This document shows, one piece after another, positions 43,401-55,250 of a stretch of 64,000 bases of DNA. Both the position numbers and the translations under genes were made by a program. The notes below the pieces were generated by a model. That model saw only the letters and a list, made by a program, of their open reading frames with translations. It did not search any database and had not been told where the DNA came from. Numbering within the stretch: the first letter of the stretch is position 1; each line of letters starts with the position of its first letter. Location of the stretch: contig JAYESD010000004.1 of the NCBI GenBank assembly GCA_036927565.1, positions 166,443,697 to 166,507,696 of the forward strand, in the 5' to 3' direction. The DNA comes from Tuctoria greenei. Its lineage: Eukaryota > Streptophyta > Magnoliopsida > Poales > Poaceae.

Positions 43401-44989
43401 TTCCATACATGTATAAACATGCATAGGTTGCATTTCTAGTTTAACAGTTATGGCTATTTAAAGTTCAAAATTTTTCTGCCTGTTTCAGATAGCATCGATA
43501 TACATGTACTATCTTCAACTCTGTTTTTAATTAGTTTTAAACTGAATTTGAGGTATCACTGAATAACAAAGTTGTAGAATAGCTCTTCCACTTTCCAGAA
43601 ATGTATCATAATGGAATAGAAGAGCTTTCTCCAAAGAAATATGACAAAAATTCAGATGCTGGTCCGTGTAGTTTCAGAACAGCAGCTGCTGTGATAATGG
43701 TGCATTTTCATCACCATAAAAGCATCTTTTGGCTTGGAGGTCAATAGGAAACTATTAGAAGACTTCAAAAGCTTTTCAAAAAGTATTCACTTGCCTCCAA
43801 AGCCCTCCAGGTTGAAGAGATATGGAATTTCAAAGTCAGGTCCATTCTGTTCGAAAACAGAACTCACCGGCTTCGAAACACAAGAATTTGGAAACAAACT
43901 CAAATTTTGAAACTTAGCTCAAAACTCAAGTCCGATGGCTAGAACTTGATTCACAACTAATCATTTCCTTTAGAACCAAATGGAATCTTAAAAGAGACTT
44001 GACAACCTTCTTATCCATAGCATATCACTATGGATCTTCAAACTTAACCAAAGTCTTACTCCGGCGAAGTCGAGCTAAACTCTCGCCAGGAGTAAAGAAC
44101 TTTGGTTCACCTACTCTTGAAAAGAAACATTTTAATTTGTCCACAAGATATCAGCAACTGATACTTGGACTCAATATGAATATGAAGTCATTTCTTTCGT
44201 GGGGGATGGTCAAAGTATCAAGTGTGATACTGACGGTACTACGTGCCTTACTAACAGAAAAGTCTAACCCGGTATATCCGGATACGTCTAGAGGTGGTCC
44301 TACTATCGATCACTCGCAAACGTATTCTACACGGGTCGCTACCGGAGTTAGTGTACCTGCAGAAGACAAACAATCCCCTTTCACACCTTCACACCTCAAG
44401 GGCGGCACGGGGAAACACGACAGGCAGTCACAATAAGATATAATCAAAAGTAAATGCATACGACTCTGGTGTGAGTCGCCCTCGAGCGAAGTCATGTCTC
44501 GAGGTACATGGCTGTAAATACGTCTGTACAGCAAAGACTCCCGTACGAACCGGCTTATACACGCTCGGGCATACGTGTTTCGCATGATCCCATAGAACAT
44601 GAATAGTTCTAGAGATGCATACTATCGGGTTATACACCACCCGACGGGGGCTCCCACTAATTTTGTGTCACGCTGGGGTACCGCGTGTCATATGTTCTCA
44701 GAAACATGGAAAGTTTCAAAGACTCATATTGACTTTCCGTGCTAAGCCACAGAAATTTCACATACCATATCTCGTATGCAGAGTTTACCGAGATTGATCC
44801 GCTCTCGGCGGCGTACCTTACCTCTTACCTTGAAGACAGAGCGTCGTTACAGAATAATATAACAAGTTAGTTCACCACCTTTATGACTTATACTAGTAAT
44901 AGTCCTTAATGGGCATATAGCTAAACCTCACTCGACTACTTCGGAGTTTTCGAAAATAGGCTGTTTTCGAGCGTGCTATTCCCAATGAA
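40486..44989 (-). other. Non-coding internal region of the LARD
   Basis: 4.5 kb. ORFs are short (the longest are 145 and 116 codons on the plus strand, opposite to the element) and resemble no retroelement protein. The part near the 3' LTR (40500-42400) is rich in CTCAAGG/TTCAAGG-like and CTCGTC-like sequence; the middle holds a degenerate repeat array. A packaging or dimerisation signal would be expected after the primer-binding site at 44990 but cannot be recognised by eye. Confidence 0.8.
42427..43850. repeat. Degenerate ~190-bp tandem repeat array in the LARD interior
   Basis: About seven copies near 42430, 42604, 42790, 42995, 43374, 43566 and 43748. Each has a GTTGTAGA(G/C)GACTCTT-like start, a CTTTCCAAAAAGTATT-like middle, a TTGCCTCTAGATCATCTCTGG-like stretch and an AGATATGGAATTT-like end. 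Divergence is high and a copy is hard to see between 43090 and 43370. The period is about 175-210 bp. Confidence 0.55.
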
Positions 44990-45001
44990 GCTCTGATACC
45001 A
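44990..45001 (-). other. Primer-binding site of the LARD
   Basis: Minus strand TGGTATCAGAGC, the sequence complementary to the 3' end of initiator tRNA-Met, separated from the 5' LTR by a few bases. Confidence 0.9.
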
Positions 45002-45005
45002 TGTC

Positions 45006-48000
45006 TGTGGGGACCGGAGTCCACACATCCGAGGATCTCATTGGGTGGTACCGTGCGATGCGGCACCTAACAGCACACACAAAAAGGATACCAAAACATA
45101 TAAAGTTTTCATTTCATAATAAGAAGAGTTTACAAAAGAGTGTACAACAAGGGTACACACGCAGCGGAGAATACATACTCAAAATCTCACCTAACTAAGC
45201 AGGAGAGAAGGCGTCCATGCCCTAGGACGATTCTCACTAGCAACACGAAGAGCAAACAGCAGCGGCGTGGCTCACATGAGATTTTATCTCGACACCTCGA
45301 GTCTCATGTACAACCTGAACAGCAGAAATAAAACTAATACCTGCAAAAATCGTTAAAGCGCAAACGTGAGCATAAGGCTCAGCAAGACTTAACCGTCTCA
45401 CTAGACATATGCAAGGGGACACTAAACATAGGTAAGGAATAGCATAAATGGACTCGCCTACAAGTGGATCCTTATAATCAGGTTTTAAGTAGCAAAATGA
45501 CATTCTCCAAGCACGGCACATCATGGGTTCCACAATCAAACAAGAAACGCTTTACCGATGATATGACATGCTCAGAGCACATAATGCTATTACAGCTAAA
45601 GTATGGGGAAATTATAAACTTTTAATTATACTATCTCTAAATCATACAAGGTTGCAAAATACTTATAAATCAATACAATATGAATTTCTGACTTCTTTAG
45701 TATTTACTACGTCACGACACAGTGAACAAGTGGTACTCTATTACTGCGAGGGACAGTGATTGCAATCAGGACACACCCGGACAACACGACACATACGTCG
45801 TTCGGAAGTGTCAGCGAGCACACCCGTACCTACATAACACTTCAGTACTAGGCGTATATGGCAACCTTTCGCAAGACACTCAAATGCCGAACCGGTCGAT
45901 CCGTCACGGGCAGGAGGTCCCTGCGTGGGGCGTACTCTGACGTGCCCACCAGCGGATTTACACCTTGCTACCCTCAACCCACACCTATAAAATGGAACGG
46001 TATGCCTCGACACCCAAGTGACCAAGCTACGTCAGTTTATTGGATTCCATATGTCCATTATGTTGCCGGTACAATTCAAGCTTGTCCAGCGGGGCCGCAT
46101 ACGGACGGGCCTTAATCAACACAGGCAGGGCTATGCGACCGAGACTCAATTCTCGCCGCTTCCTATCCATTCCCTACCCGGTCTCAGTTTCATTATATTA
46201 AGCCATTTTCCATCCAACCATTCCTGTGAGATACATCTCTCGCGAGTAGATTCCAACTACTCGACTTCTACCGGATTTCCTATGCATTAGCAAAGCAGTT
46301 ACTACAGGTCAAACTGTAACTCGTGCCAAATAAACCCCTGGGATTTTTTTGGTCATGCAAGTGGAGTATCATTCACCCTAAACGTAATGCACAATTCATA
46401 TACTATTCATCATAGTGATAAAGCAAAAGTTTATAAACGACTTAAATGCAAACCGGGGCTTGCCTTAGTTTGCGACTGAACAAATGTCAATTGTTAGGGC
46501 TTGATCTTCCTCTGGAGAACCTGCCATGGAACCTCAGTGGAAACACCTTGGCCTTCTCCTCCAAGCGAAGCTCCTCGTCGATCACCTACCATCACGTTTC
46601 CTATCGACATGATATGCATATAAGTAATTAAGTAATTAAGTAATTTAAGAAAAGACTCCACGGGGTTGTGTAAACTCTAAGAATGAGGAGTTTGACTAGG
46701 AAGGACAGATATCCCTCTGTTGTGAGAATGAACAAAGGATGAAGTCAAGTGGTCATAGTAGTATCGAGATGTGAATTGAAAGGTGCAATGTAAGCACACA
46801 TTGCAACTTGGCACTCAACACTCAACGCTATGCCACTCAAGGATGATACATCTGAATGGTGTGGAAGTGTTGGACTGGTAGTGTAAGGATGACTAAGCGA
46901 TCAAGATGGAGCATGGAAAGCTTAAGGCATGAGTGAACTGTGCAACAAGAGGTTGTGATTTAGAAGTCGACCAACGAAGTTACACAAACTCATTAAAGAG
47001 TAAACCTAATTACGTGACAAGTGTGATCGCAGGGTTCTGATAAGGGTGAACCAGGGTGAAACCCAAGCGACACTTGGGAGTGAAGTGAGATCGACATTGC
47101 TTGGACTCAAAGAGTCGTAACAAGCCCTGTTAATCTGATGTGAGTACCAAGACAACATTGAAATGACCTTTAGGTAAAGTAGTTTCTACGGCAAGCTTCT
47201 CGAGCATTGTTCAAGTGCTTACATGACACTATTGCAGTGTCCTTTGCAAGATTGTCCAGATGAGCTCGGTGAACTCCTAGAACTCGAACATGATGCGAGA
47301 CCTTGTCGTGACGATCATGCTTTGCCATCACGAGAAGATCGGATTAGCGAGGTCCACCTCGACCCGGACTCGTCAAAGGGGTGAGCGGAATCTCGAACAC
47401 CACTTCATGAGTCGAAGAGTTAGGGACTCGACTTAGTTGTCGACAAAAGACTCGACGAACCTACCGTCGATGAAGAGGTACACCTAGGTAAGCAATTCTG
47501 CGAACGGAAGGGAAACGTCCTCGACACAACTAAAAAATCCTTATCCAAGGTTCAACTTGGACTAGTTCTCCTCGTCGGTCGCAACGTTCTCGCAGTATTC
47601 TACCCTAGGTCATCGGTGGTCACCAATACACTCGGTTTGACCTAGAAGGCATTTCATCTAGCATTTAGGCTACACCTAGGACTCGACGAGTCTTGCCTCG
47701 ACTAAACCCTAATTTGGCTAAACGACCATTGTACGACGAGTCGTGCTTGTGTTCCAGCACCACACACATTACAAGAACCCTCCATCTCGATGCCAGGGCA
47801 CGATAATGGCTCGGAGCGTCACGACGACGTCATATGGTCAACGACGTCGACGCGGCTCATGGTGGAGCATCACGAGCACGCACGGACAGGTCGACGTGAT
47901 ACAAACGACAAAGGAGGTCAACTAGGGGACTCCTATAGAAATGATATTAACGCGGAACATGGACGTACGACTTGACGACATATGAGTAACCTTAGCGATC

Positions 48001-50098
48001 ACGATGAACGGACGTCGGTGACATCAAGCAAGGTATTTCAGGGCAAGGCTCACCTTGTAGGCATTTCGCCGAACACCTTGGTGTGTACTTGAGTTCCATC
48101 GCGTCATCACCATTCAAAGGGTATCTTGGCACATGCACTTGTCAATTGCCACCCCAGAATAGACCTGCATCCATAGACCAGCATTGAACGGCAACACACT
48201 TAGTTTCGCCTTGCAACCATTTTATCGAACACCTTGGCTGCAGTCACTGATCCAATCACTCTTGCAAAATAAGAGCTAACCTTGGACCAGTTATCGATGT
48301 CGGTGTGTCAACGACGTGTTCCTGCATATCCTCCATCACACCCATTACTTACTTTTCTGCTAGGACATGGCCTATGAGCAGAACGCCTTCTCACCCTTAT
48401 AGATGAAGATGTCCCTGTTCTGAGGCAGCCTCCTCATGCAGCAGCCGCAGCGGCCGGAGGCGACGCCAGCCGGCGCCGGGGCAGCCGACGGTCGGTCGGT
48501 GAATGGCTCGACGGTGAACACCACCTTCCCGCACGCGCCTGCCGGACCACCGCGGACCTCCAGCGTCTCGCCGCCGAGGATGTGCGTCGTCGTCGGGTTC
48601 GCGCCGCGCGCGATGACGCAGGTGTACTCCTCGGAGTCCTCCGCCTGCCCCGGGACGCCGCCCGAGGCGGTGGCGACGCTGATGACCGACGCGGCATCCT
48701 TCTTGAACGCAGCCGCTGGCTTCGGCTTCGGCAGCCCCGGCTCGAGGAACGGCCTGATGGAGTCGAGGAACGAGGTCTTCCCGCCGAACAGCAGGGAGCC
48801 GGCGTCGGCGGTGAGGGCGTCGACGAGGCCGAGACCGACCCTCGGCAGGCTGGTCAACCTGAGGTGGTTCTTCAGGTCCAGCGGCGAGGTCGGGCTCCAG
48901 ACCGAGTCCGTGTCCGCGCCACTGTCGCTCAAGCCCTTGCCGCTCAGCCGCACGAAGAGGCCGGGCATCCTGAAGAACCCCGTGGAGGCAGTGCTCCTCG
49001 GTCCGCTCGATACCACCATGGCAAATGGCTTGGTCTTGCACTCGCAGTAGCTGAGCGCGATTAACTCTTGCTTGGTGCTGGTTCTTGGGGCTGCGGCGAC
49101 GCTCTGCCTTGGACGAGGGGAGGAGCTGGCCGCTTAAGCAGAGGAGGGAGAAGAAGCTGGGTCGGGCGGTGATAAGGACAGAGAGAGAGAAGCAAATTTG
49201 GTTTTTGTGGCTAAGAATGACATGTGGGGTCCACTCCAATTCCCCCCTTATCCACTTCAGTCCAGATGTAAAATATTTCTTTCCATTGAGTTGGTTACCA
49301 GAGGGGTCCACCTTTTCCCTAGTACAGAGGATAAGTTTGACATGTGGGTCCCACTCTCTTCTTCCTTCTCTTTTCAAAATTCAAATGGAGCTAGCAAACA
49401 AGCTTCAAAAATAGTCAACTTTGGCCCAGTGACTAAATAAAATGTGGAGAATTTTATGGTGCAATCAGATTTCAAAACTGGGCAAGTTGAATTTGAACTC
49501 AGGTTTGAATTTGAATTCAAGTGGTGATACTTGACTCAAGGAAATAAATAGTAGATTAGGTTCAAAAATCCTGAAACTTTGAGGTTAACCTTTTTGAACC
49601 ATAAGGGACCTCAGGAAAAATTTGGAGTTGATTTGGACAAGGTTGAGCACAAAGTTTAAATTTGAAGTCGACGTTGATTAAACTCTCAGTACGTGTCCAA
49701 TAAATGGAAAACGTGCTTCAAAAATTTTGAAACTTTACCGAGAGTCTAATTGGAATATTAGTAGGTCATGGAAAAATTTACGGCCTGAGATTTGAATATT
49801 TTTGGATGTCCCATTGTAGGGTTGGAATAATTCCTTTTTCTTTCTCTCTATTTTGTTTTATTTTCTCCTTTAATTTTTCATTGAAAATGTGAATACTTGG
49901 AAATTAAGGATTCTTCACCTTAAGTTCCATTCCACATCAGCAACCATGTTCTATATGTAAAGTTTTAACAAGTCCCTATTTTTAGTGAACATAGTTTAAC
50001 TCATATGGCTCATGTGAGTTTGGATTTCCAAGTCTATTTTCAAAATTTTTAAGTTCGCATTTTTGCGTTTTTGTTCTTCCGAAAAACGGGCTTTTACA
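45006..50098 (-). repeat. 5' LTR of the LARD (right copy)
   Basis: 5,093 bp, same length as the left copy. It would hold the promoter that drives the full-length RNA on the minus strand. The end CTTTTACA at 50098 is followed by the duplication CTTTG. Confidence 0.96.
48372..49019 (-). pseudogene. Captured FLZ-domain gene fragment in the right LTR
   Basis: Same fragment as at 38743-39390. The two proteins differ at two residues (KKDAASV here against KKDVASV; NPTTTH against NPRTTH). The same stop follows FCS. If the LTR promoter lies upstream of it, this copy would be near the 5' end of the element RNA, or excluded from it if the start site is downstream. Confidence 0.85.
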
Positions 50099-50103
50099 CT
50101 TTG

Positions 50104-50668
50104 GGTACAACGACTGGGTTCGCTAGCCATCTTAGATGATGAACCTCCCGGATGAAACCAGCTTCGAGCAGCTTCTTTATCTCTTGTTTGATGAAGTTCT
50201 GTCGCTCGACTGGTTGCTTCCAAGGCTTCTGATGCACTAGTCATGAGTCGGGATATATCTTCAGGCTGTGCTCAATCACCTCCATAGGGATCCCAGGCAT
50301 TTGTGATGGATGCCAGGCAAACACGTCAACATTCGCCCGGGGGAAAGTGATGAGTGTGAGTTCATATTTGTTGTCTAGACCTCCCGATATATAGGTAGTT
50401 TGGGCAGCATTGGAACCAATTTGGACGACTTTGATGGGGATGTCGGTGTCGCCGCTTGGCTGCACGTGTGGTGCAGAGGTTGAGCCTCGGTGACGAGTGC
50501 TCGGAGGTTGAGCAGCTAGCTCCTTTCTGGATGCTTCATCTTGTGCTGTTGCAAGCGCGTGGAGTTCTACCAATGTAGTGACTCCCGCAGCGCGATCTTC
50601 GCAGATCTGGAGAACGCCCAAAGGTGTCGACATCTTCAACACCATGTAGCCGTAGTGATCTGCGGCCA
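50104..50668 (-). pseudogene. pol: Protease end and RT start of element C
   Basis: Minus strand. An open stretch from 50669: MAADHYGYMVLKMSTPLGVL, then RICEDRAAGVTTLVELHALA-like sequence, a Thr/Ser/Pro-rich linker, GLDNKYELTLITFPRANVDV, FAWHPSQMPGIPMEVIEHSL to a stop at about 50241, then EGFIREVHHLRWLANPVVVP-like sequence in another frame up to the CTTTG duplication at 50103. At the position where A and B have TAG (NK*EL), C has TAT (NKYEL). The protease is cut at 50668 by the LTR of D; gag of C is absent. Confidence 0.9.
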
Positions 50669-51806
50669 TGTAACACCCACATTTTCATACATCACGCATT
50701 GCATAAGTTCATTATACATGTTCAACATTAACCTACGTAAAAAGATATAAGTTTAAAATTGAATTAGAAGCAAAACCGCACTCAAGAATTCTGGGAAGTG
50801 CGGACTAGTCCGTTTTTGGTGCGGACTAGTACAATTTCTCTCTGACTTTGCTTGGACATGTCCGTTTTTGCTGCGAACTATTCCGGTTTTTGCCTCTGGA
50901 CATTTTTAGACTTGTCCATTTTCACCTCTGTCAATCTTCGGACTAGTCCGGCCTATTTCGGACTTGTTCGGTAAATCGTGATTCCGAGTTGACCTTTTGT
51001 TTCATGACTTGTTTTTGGGTTTTACCTTAAGTGGGCCTAAGGACGTCGTGTCTAACTCTTTTTGGAGCCTTGTGGGACCCCAAACCGGCCTCTACCCATC
51101 TTAAACTCGAATTCCATCAAACCCTAGCCTCCACCTCTATATAAACCACCCCACCCCTTGACCTTATATCCTTTTGCCTCAATTTAAGTCCACAAAACCC
51201 TAGTTCATGGAGAGCCGCCATCAAGGAGGGGGAAGGAGATCCCGAGCGAGAAGAAGAAGAGGAGGAAACGAAAGGGGATCAATATTTCCATCAAGTCTTC
51301 GTTCTTCATCACCAATCCTTCATCAAGTTTCTTCATCAACCCTAGATCGTCAAGATCCAAGTGTTGCCTCCAAAACTCTTGATTCATTGGAGTTGTAAAC
51401 ACCCGATATACCTTCTACTTCCTTTTTCTCACGTGAATTCAACCCCGTTTCTCCACATTCACGCCGATTTAGAAAACTCTAGTTTGCTGTTTCTGTGAGA
51501 GTGGACTAGTCCGACCCTACTGCGGACTTGTTCGATTTTGCAATCTGTTTCCTGTTGAATTAAATATAAATTGGTTCGTATCAATTCTAAATCTGTCCAA
51601 ACTTGTTAAAAACTAGTAGAACTAGTTAGTAAACATCATTAACAACTCATTAACTAGTTTTGCTTTGCATATGCATTAATCATGTATGTCATGTTATATT
51701 GAGTAACATAGGTGCACTTATTGATTGTGATTCTTGTCTTGTTTGTTTATTGCGCGATTTAGATGGATTTGAGCTAGAGGGTGCTGCGTAGGATCTCCAG
51801 CACCAG
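50669..51806 (+). mobile_element. LTR of family D, interrupted on the right
   Basis: Starts TGTAACACCCACATTTTC inside the protease of C (left flank GGCCA, 50664-50668). It contains CGGACTAGTCCG-type motifs at about 50805-50960 and 51490-51530, and a TATA box at 51138 followed by a leader with AAACCCTAG and a small Arg-rich ORF at 51207-51398. The right end is unclear, cut by the reverse LTR of A near 51807. A shorter relative lies at 18660-19115. The element type (gypsy or copia) cannot be told from an LTR alone. Confidence 0.7.
51138..51145 (+). promoter_or_regulatory. TATA box of the family D LTR
   Basis: TATATAAA, about 470 bases from the LTR start, followed after about 60 bases by AAACCCTAGTTCATGGAG. 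Position and spacing suit an LTR promoter. Confidence 0.55.
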
Positions 51807-52686
51807 TGTCGGTGCTTGGATCCGGCAGATCTCCTGACACTTCCTTTGGTAGATCGAGGAGTTGTGGTTCGGTAATGGGCGCGCAGAGATTCAAGAAGGT
51901 GAATGGCAAGAGTACACAAAGATTTACGTGGTTCGGGCCGCCTGAGCGTAATACCCTACTCCACGGGGTGTGTTGGTGATGTATTAAGCGTGTGAGTCTA
52001 GAAGAAGCTCCAGAAGAAGAAGCTCGACTAGCTGAGGGAGTTTAGTAGTGGTCTAGAACCGTCCTTTGTGTATCGTCGACCAGTCCTTTTATAGTACAAG
52101 GACTGGTCGTTACAACGTTAGCCTGGCTCGACAGGTGGCCCCGGCGGTTACACATGCTTGATACACAATAATGGGGTAAATTACTCTTAATAGCCTGGTA
52201 ACGGGCCTTAACAGTACCGTTACTAGTATTAAGGGCCATCTGATCGTGTGTCATTAATATGGTGTTAATAACACTTAATCGGGTCTTGAAGTCTTTGATT
52301 GCTCCCTAAAGGTCCGGAGCCATTGGGGAGTCCACCAGCATGATTGTTGAAGTTGAAGGTCCGGCGGTTGCCACATGGCAGCACCGGAGCTTACCGTCGT
52401 GGACGAGTAGGTCCGGTGCTACTGGACATGTGTCAGTACTGGAGCTTCCCTTGGTCTGGGGTTAGGTCCGGGGGTGCCATACTGGTATCCCGACCGGAGC
52501 TTCCCATGTGTGGGTGATAGCTCTGGTCTTATGATACACGTGGCATCCCTGGGACTAACCATGTCGGGGAAGCAGGTCCGGTTACGCCTGACATGTGGGG
52601 CCTTCGGAGGTCTTCAAATCTAGTAGATGGAGTTTCCTTGTGATCTTTGCAATCTCAAGGGGTATCCGATACGGAGGGTACCGACA
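51807..52686 (-). repeat. 3' LTR of element A (reverse)
   Basis: Starts at 52686 (minus TGTCGGTACCCTCCG). The family block CGCCTGAGCGTAATACCCTA lies at 51939-51958, TATA (CCTTTTATA reversed) at 52086-52094, and U3 subrepeats at 52320-52600. The U5 end is uncertain by about 25 bases; 51807 is chosen from the U5 length in B and C and a TG at that position. Confidence 0.8.
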
Positions 52687-53223
52687 GTGGCCCCCTGGGC
52701 TCACCTCCGGGAGAGACTTTTTGGATGAAGTCATTTCATCGGAGGTCGGTCCATTCTTCAGTTTCTGAGCCGTGTCTTCAAGGGTCTTCATTCGTGCCGT
52801 TGGCGGTAGTTCGCAGTTAAACTTTCGCCGTGTGGCATATCTAGGAGGCGGCAGGTGAGATCTCAGCGTGCGGATGTCACGCAATTGAAGGTCGCCGGTT
52901 CCCAATACAAAAATCATATCGGTTTTGCGCGCCCTGTCAGGCCGCAACCTTCGGGTTTCCCGCCTTTCATGATGACAACCGTTCGCCTGGGGTAAGAACC
53001 TCGACTTGATCATCGAGGTGGCCTCGGGCCCCCTTGTCATTGGCGGGGTGAAATTTTTGACTGGTATCGTCGGCTCCTCTGTGGTTTCCATCCAGGTGTT
53101 GTGGGGGCTTACTTAATAAGGAAAGCGCGCACCGTTTGGGGTTCTTTACGCCTTTCAATCGATCTTGCGCTCAAACCTTCCAAACTTTTGCTTGCCTTTC
53201 CTCTCTTGCCTCGCTATGTCGCG
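52687..53223 (+). other. Conserved leader of the accessory gene, element A
   Basis: Shares GTCACGCAATTGAAGG, GGTTCCCAATACAAAAAT, CCCTGTCAGGCCGC, CATTGGCGGGGTGAAATTTT-like and GCTTACTTAATAAGGAAAG blocks with the C leader. TTAATAA (about 53113) is the best candidate for a TATA-like element. No ORF. Confidence 0.6.
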
Positions 53224-54550
53224 ATGGAGTTGGGTCTCCGCCAGAGCCGACTGAAGTCCGATGATGATTTGAAGAAGGTCCGGGCCCTCATGGGATGGTC
53301 CCCTGACTTCTTCAATCACATGGTGTACTTCTCCGCATATGCCATGGTGGGACTGATCCCACCTTTCTCCTCTTTCTTCTTGATGCTGCTAGACTTCTAT
53401 GGTCTGCAGCTGTATCACCATGGCCCCCACTCCATTCTGCTGGTGTCCATCTTTGTCCACTTCTGTAAGATGTGGGTGGGCATTCCCCCCTGCATTGAGC
53501 TTTTCCACACATTCTTCACTGTCCAAACCATAGGTCGGAGCGACGAGTACTTGGCGTCTACTATTTTGTGAAGCACAAGAAGTGCCCGTACAAGTACTTG
53601 CGGTCGTTCCCTTCTGGGAAGTGGGACGACTGGAAGAAGGATTGGATTGTTATCAGGGTGGAGGGGCACGAGAAGTTGGAGCTGCCGGAAGGCCTCCCCA
53701 ACATCGACACTGCAGTTTGGAGTGAAGCTCCGGTGTTGTCGGATGCCTTCAATCCTGCTCTGACCAGGATCCGCCTTTGCGTGGAAGGAGGGGTGACTCC
53801 CCAGGCGGTGTTTTGCAACTTCCTGACCAACGGGTGGGCTCCCTTGAAGAGGAGGGAGAAGTTGGCTTGGTCCCTCGATAGTATGCTAGATGACGACCGG
53901 ATCGAGACCGGTTTGAAGTCCAACATGGAGGGTGCAACTTTGGAGTTCCACCTGAAGAAGTTCCAGCACGGCATCAACGTCGAGGGCGATGACTTGGCTC
54001 TGCCGGCAGCTTTCCTCCCTCTGAACATGGAGGTAGAATTCAGTAGGGAGCTCCGACGGACGATGCCGGTGCTTGATGACCTTGGTGTTGTTGAGAGGCG
54101 CTCGACCACCGAGTTGGCGATCTCCAAAGCTCCGGAAGGTGGCTCCGTTCCCGCCCCTAAGCCAAGAATCGAAGTCGTCGGCAAGGGCAAGGAACTGGCC
54201 GAGCCCTCAAGCCGTAAGAGGAAGCATGCCGACAGAAGGTCCGCCAGGCATACTTCTTCTGCGTCGTCTCCTTCTCCCCAGAGGGGAAGGTCTACAATGG
54301 CGGCGTCTACTCCAGTTGTGGCATCTTCCCGGGGTGCTAGCTCCGGCCAAGTGACTCTGGTACCAGGGCTAGCTGAGGGCTCCGGGTCCGGAGGTCCTTC
54401 CCGGTCGAGGGGGGCCTCGACCAGAGCAACACCGATAGCAGCAGCAAGCTCCGAGGGGCCCTCTGAGACTACCACACCAGTGGCAACCGGGGCCAGTCCG
54501 GAGCATCCAGAGAAGAGGTTCCGCGGTAACTGGTGCGGAAGCCTTCCGAG

Positions 54551-54627
54551 GAAATTTTTGATTTTTTACCTCAGTCAGTTGTTTTATTGTTAACTGTATT
54601 TTGAGTCTCTTCGTCTTTCATCCACAG
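54551..54627 (+). other. Intron of the accessory gene, element A (donor mutated)
   Basis: 77 bp, T-rich, ending TTTCATCCACAG. The 5' end reads CCGAG, then GAAATTTTTG where C has GTAAGC and G has GTATGA, so the GT donor appears changed to GA. Exon alignment places it exactly at the intron site of the two other copies. Confidence 0.72.
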
Positions 54628-54879
54628 TGTGCCCAAGAGAAGGGCTGAAGCTCCAGTCCCTGCAGCAGCGGTTGAGGCTGTGCAGGATGAAGCTCCAGCT
54701 TCGATTCCAGCGCCGCCCCAAGAGGTGGCTGAGGCTGTGGCAGCCACGGCGCCGGCTGTCGTGGTTTTCGACGACTCATCCCCAGAAGCTCCCGTGGTAG
54801 CGCCGGACCACGAGACTGAAGATGTACCAGCAGCGTCATCCTTGGAGGTTGAAGCTCCGGGCTTGGATGTTGTGATGTT

Positions 54880-55250
54880 GGACGCTCCGGCCGCAGAGCC
54901 GGAGGAAGCTGCAATTCCGGCCCTAGAGCCGGATGTTGTTGAAGCCCCAGCAGTCGAGCCGGTTGTTGATGAGGTCCCGGCAGTAGAGCCAGGTGTTGAT
55001 GAAGCTCCAACACTTGAGCCGGTTGTCGAAGAAGCTTCGGCGGTAGAGCCGGTTGCTGCAGAAGTTCCGGCTGTGGAGCCGGCCGTTGAAGAGGTTCCGG
55101 CGTCCGAGCCAGTTGCCGCGGAGGTGTTGGCGCCTAAGCCTTTGGTGGTCGAAGCACCAGCGCAGGAGCCCATGATGGTCGAAGCGCCAGCACCTAAGCC
55201 AGCGGTGGAGGAACCGCCTGCGCTAGAGCTAGAAGTAGCTTCTACTCCGG
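54880..55250 (+). repeat. 30-bp coding minisatellite
   Basis: About ten in-frame units of ten codons, such as VDEVPAVEPG, VEEASAVEPV, AAEVPAVEPA and VEEVPASEPV. The nucleotide pattern is GTTGAAGAAGTTCCGGCGGT plus AGAGCCG with variation. Copy C has two or three related units (29140-29250). Confidence 0.85.

Larger units (their letters stand above)
35377..50098 (-). mobile_element. LARD-like non-autonomous LTR retrotransposon with 5.1-kb LTRs, complete and young
   Basis: Two 5,093-bp direct repeats (35377-40469 and 45006-50098) bound a 4,536-bp internal region. Both repeats have TG...CA ends, and the whole is flanked by the 5-bp duplication CTTTG (35372-35376 and 50099-50103). The RT sequence of C reads continuously once it is removed. 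On the minus strand a TGGTATCAGAGC primer-binding site (44990-45001) follows the 5' LTR, and a polypurine tract (40485-40470) precedes the 3' LTR, fixing the orientation. I see no gag or pol domain, so it depends on enzymes from another element. By eye the LTRs differ at about 19 positions with no indel. Large LTRs plus a long non-coding interior match the LARD class; the family name is not known to me. Confidence 0.95.

Noticed and set aside
35377..50098. Tandem segmental duplication of a 5-kb block
   Set aside because: The repeats have TG...CA ends, a 5-bp target duplication, PBS and PPT next to them, and the RT of element C reads on across the whole. These are LTRs.
51207..51398. Small Arg-rich ORF MESRHQGGG... 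as a host gene
   Set aside because: It lies in the leader part of the family D LTR just after its TATA box; no homology and low complexity.
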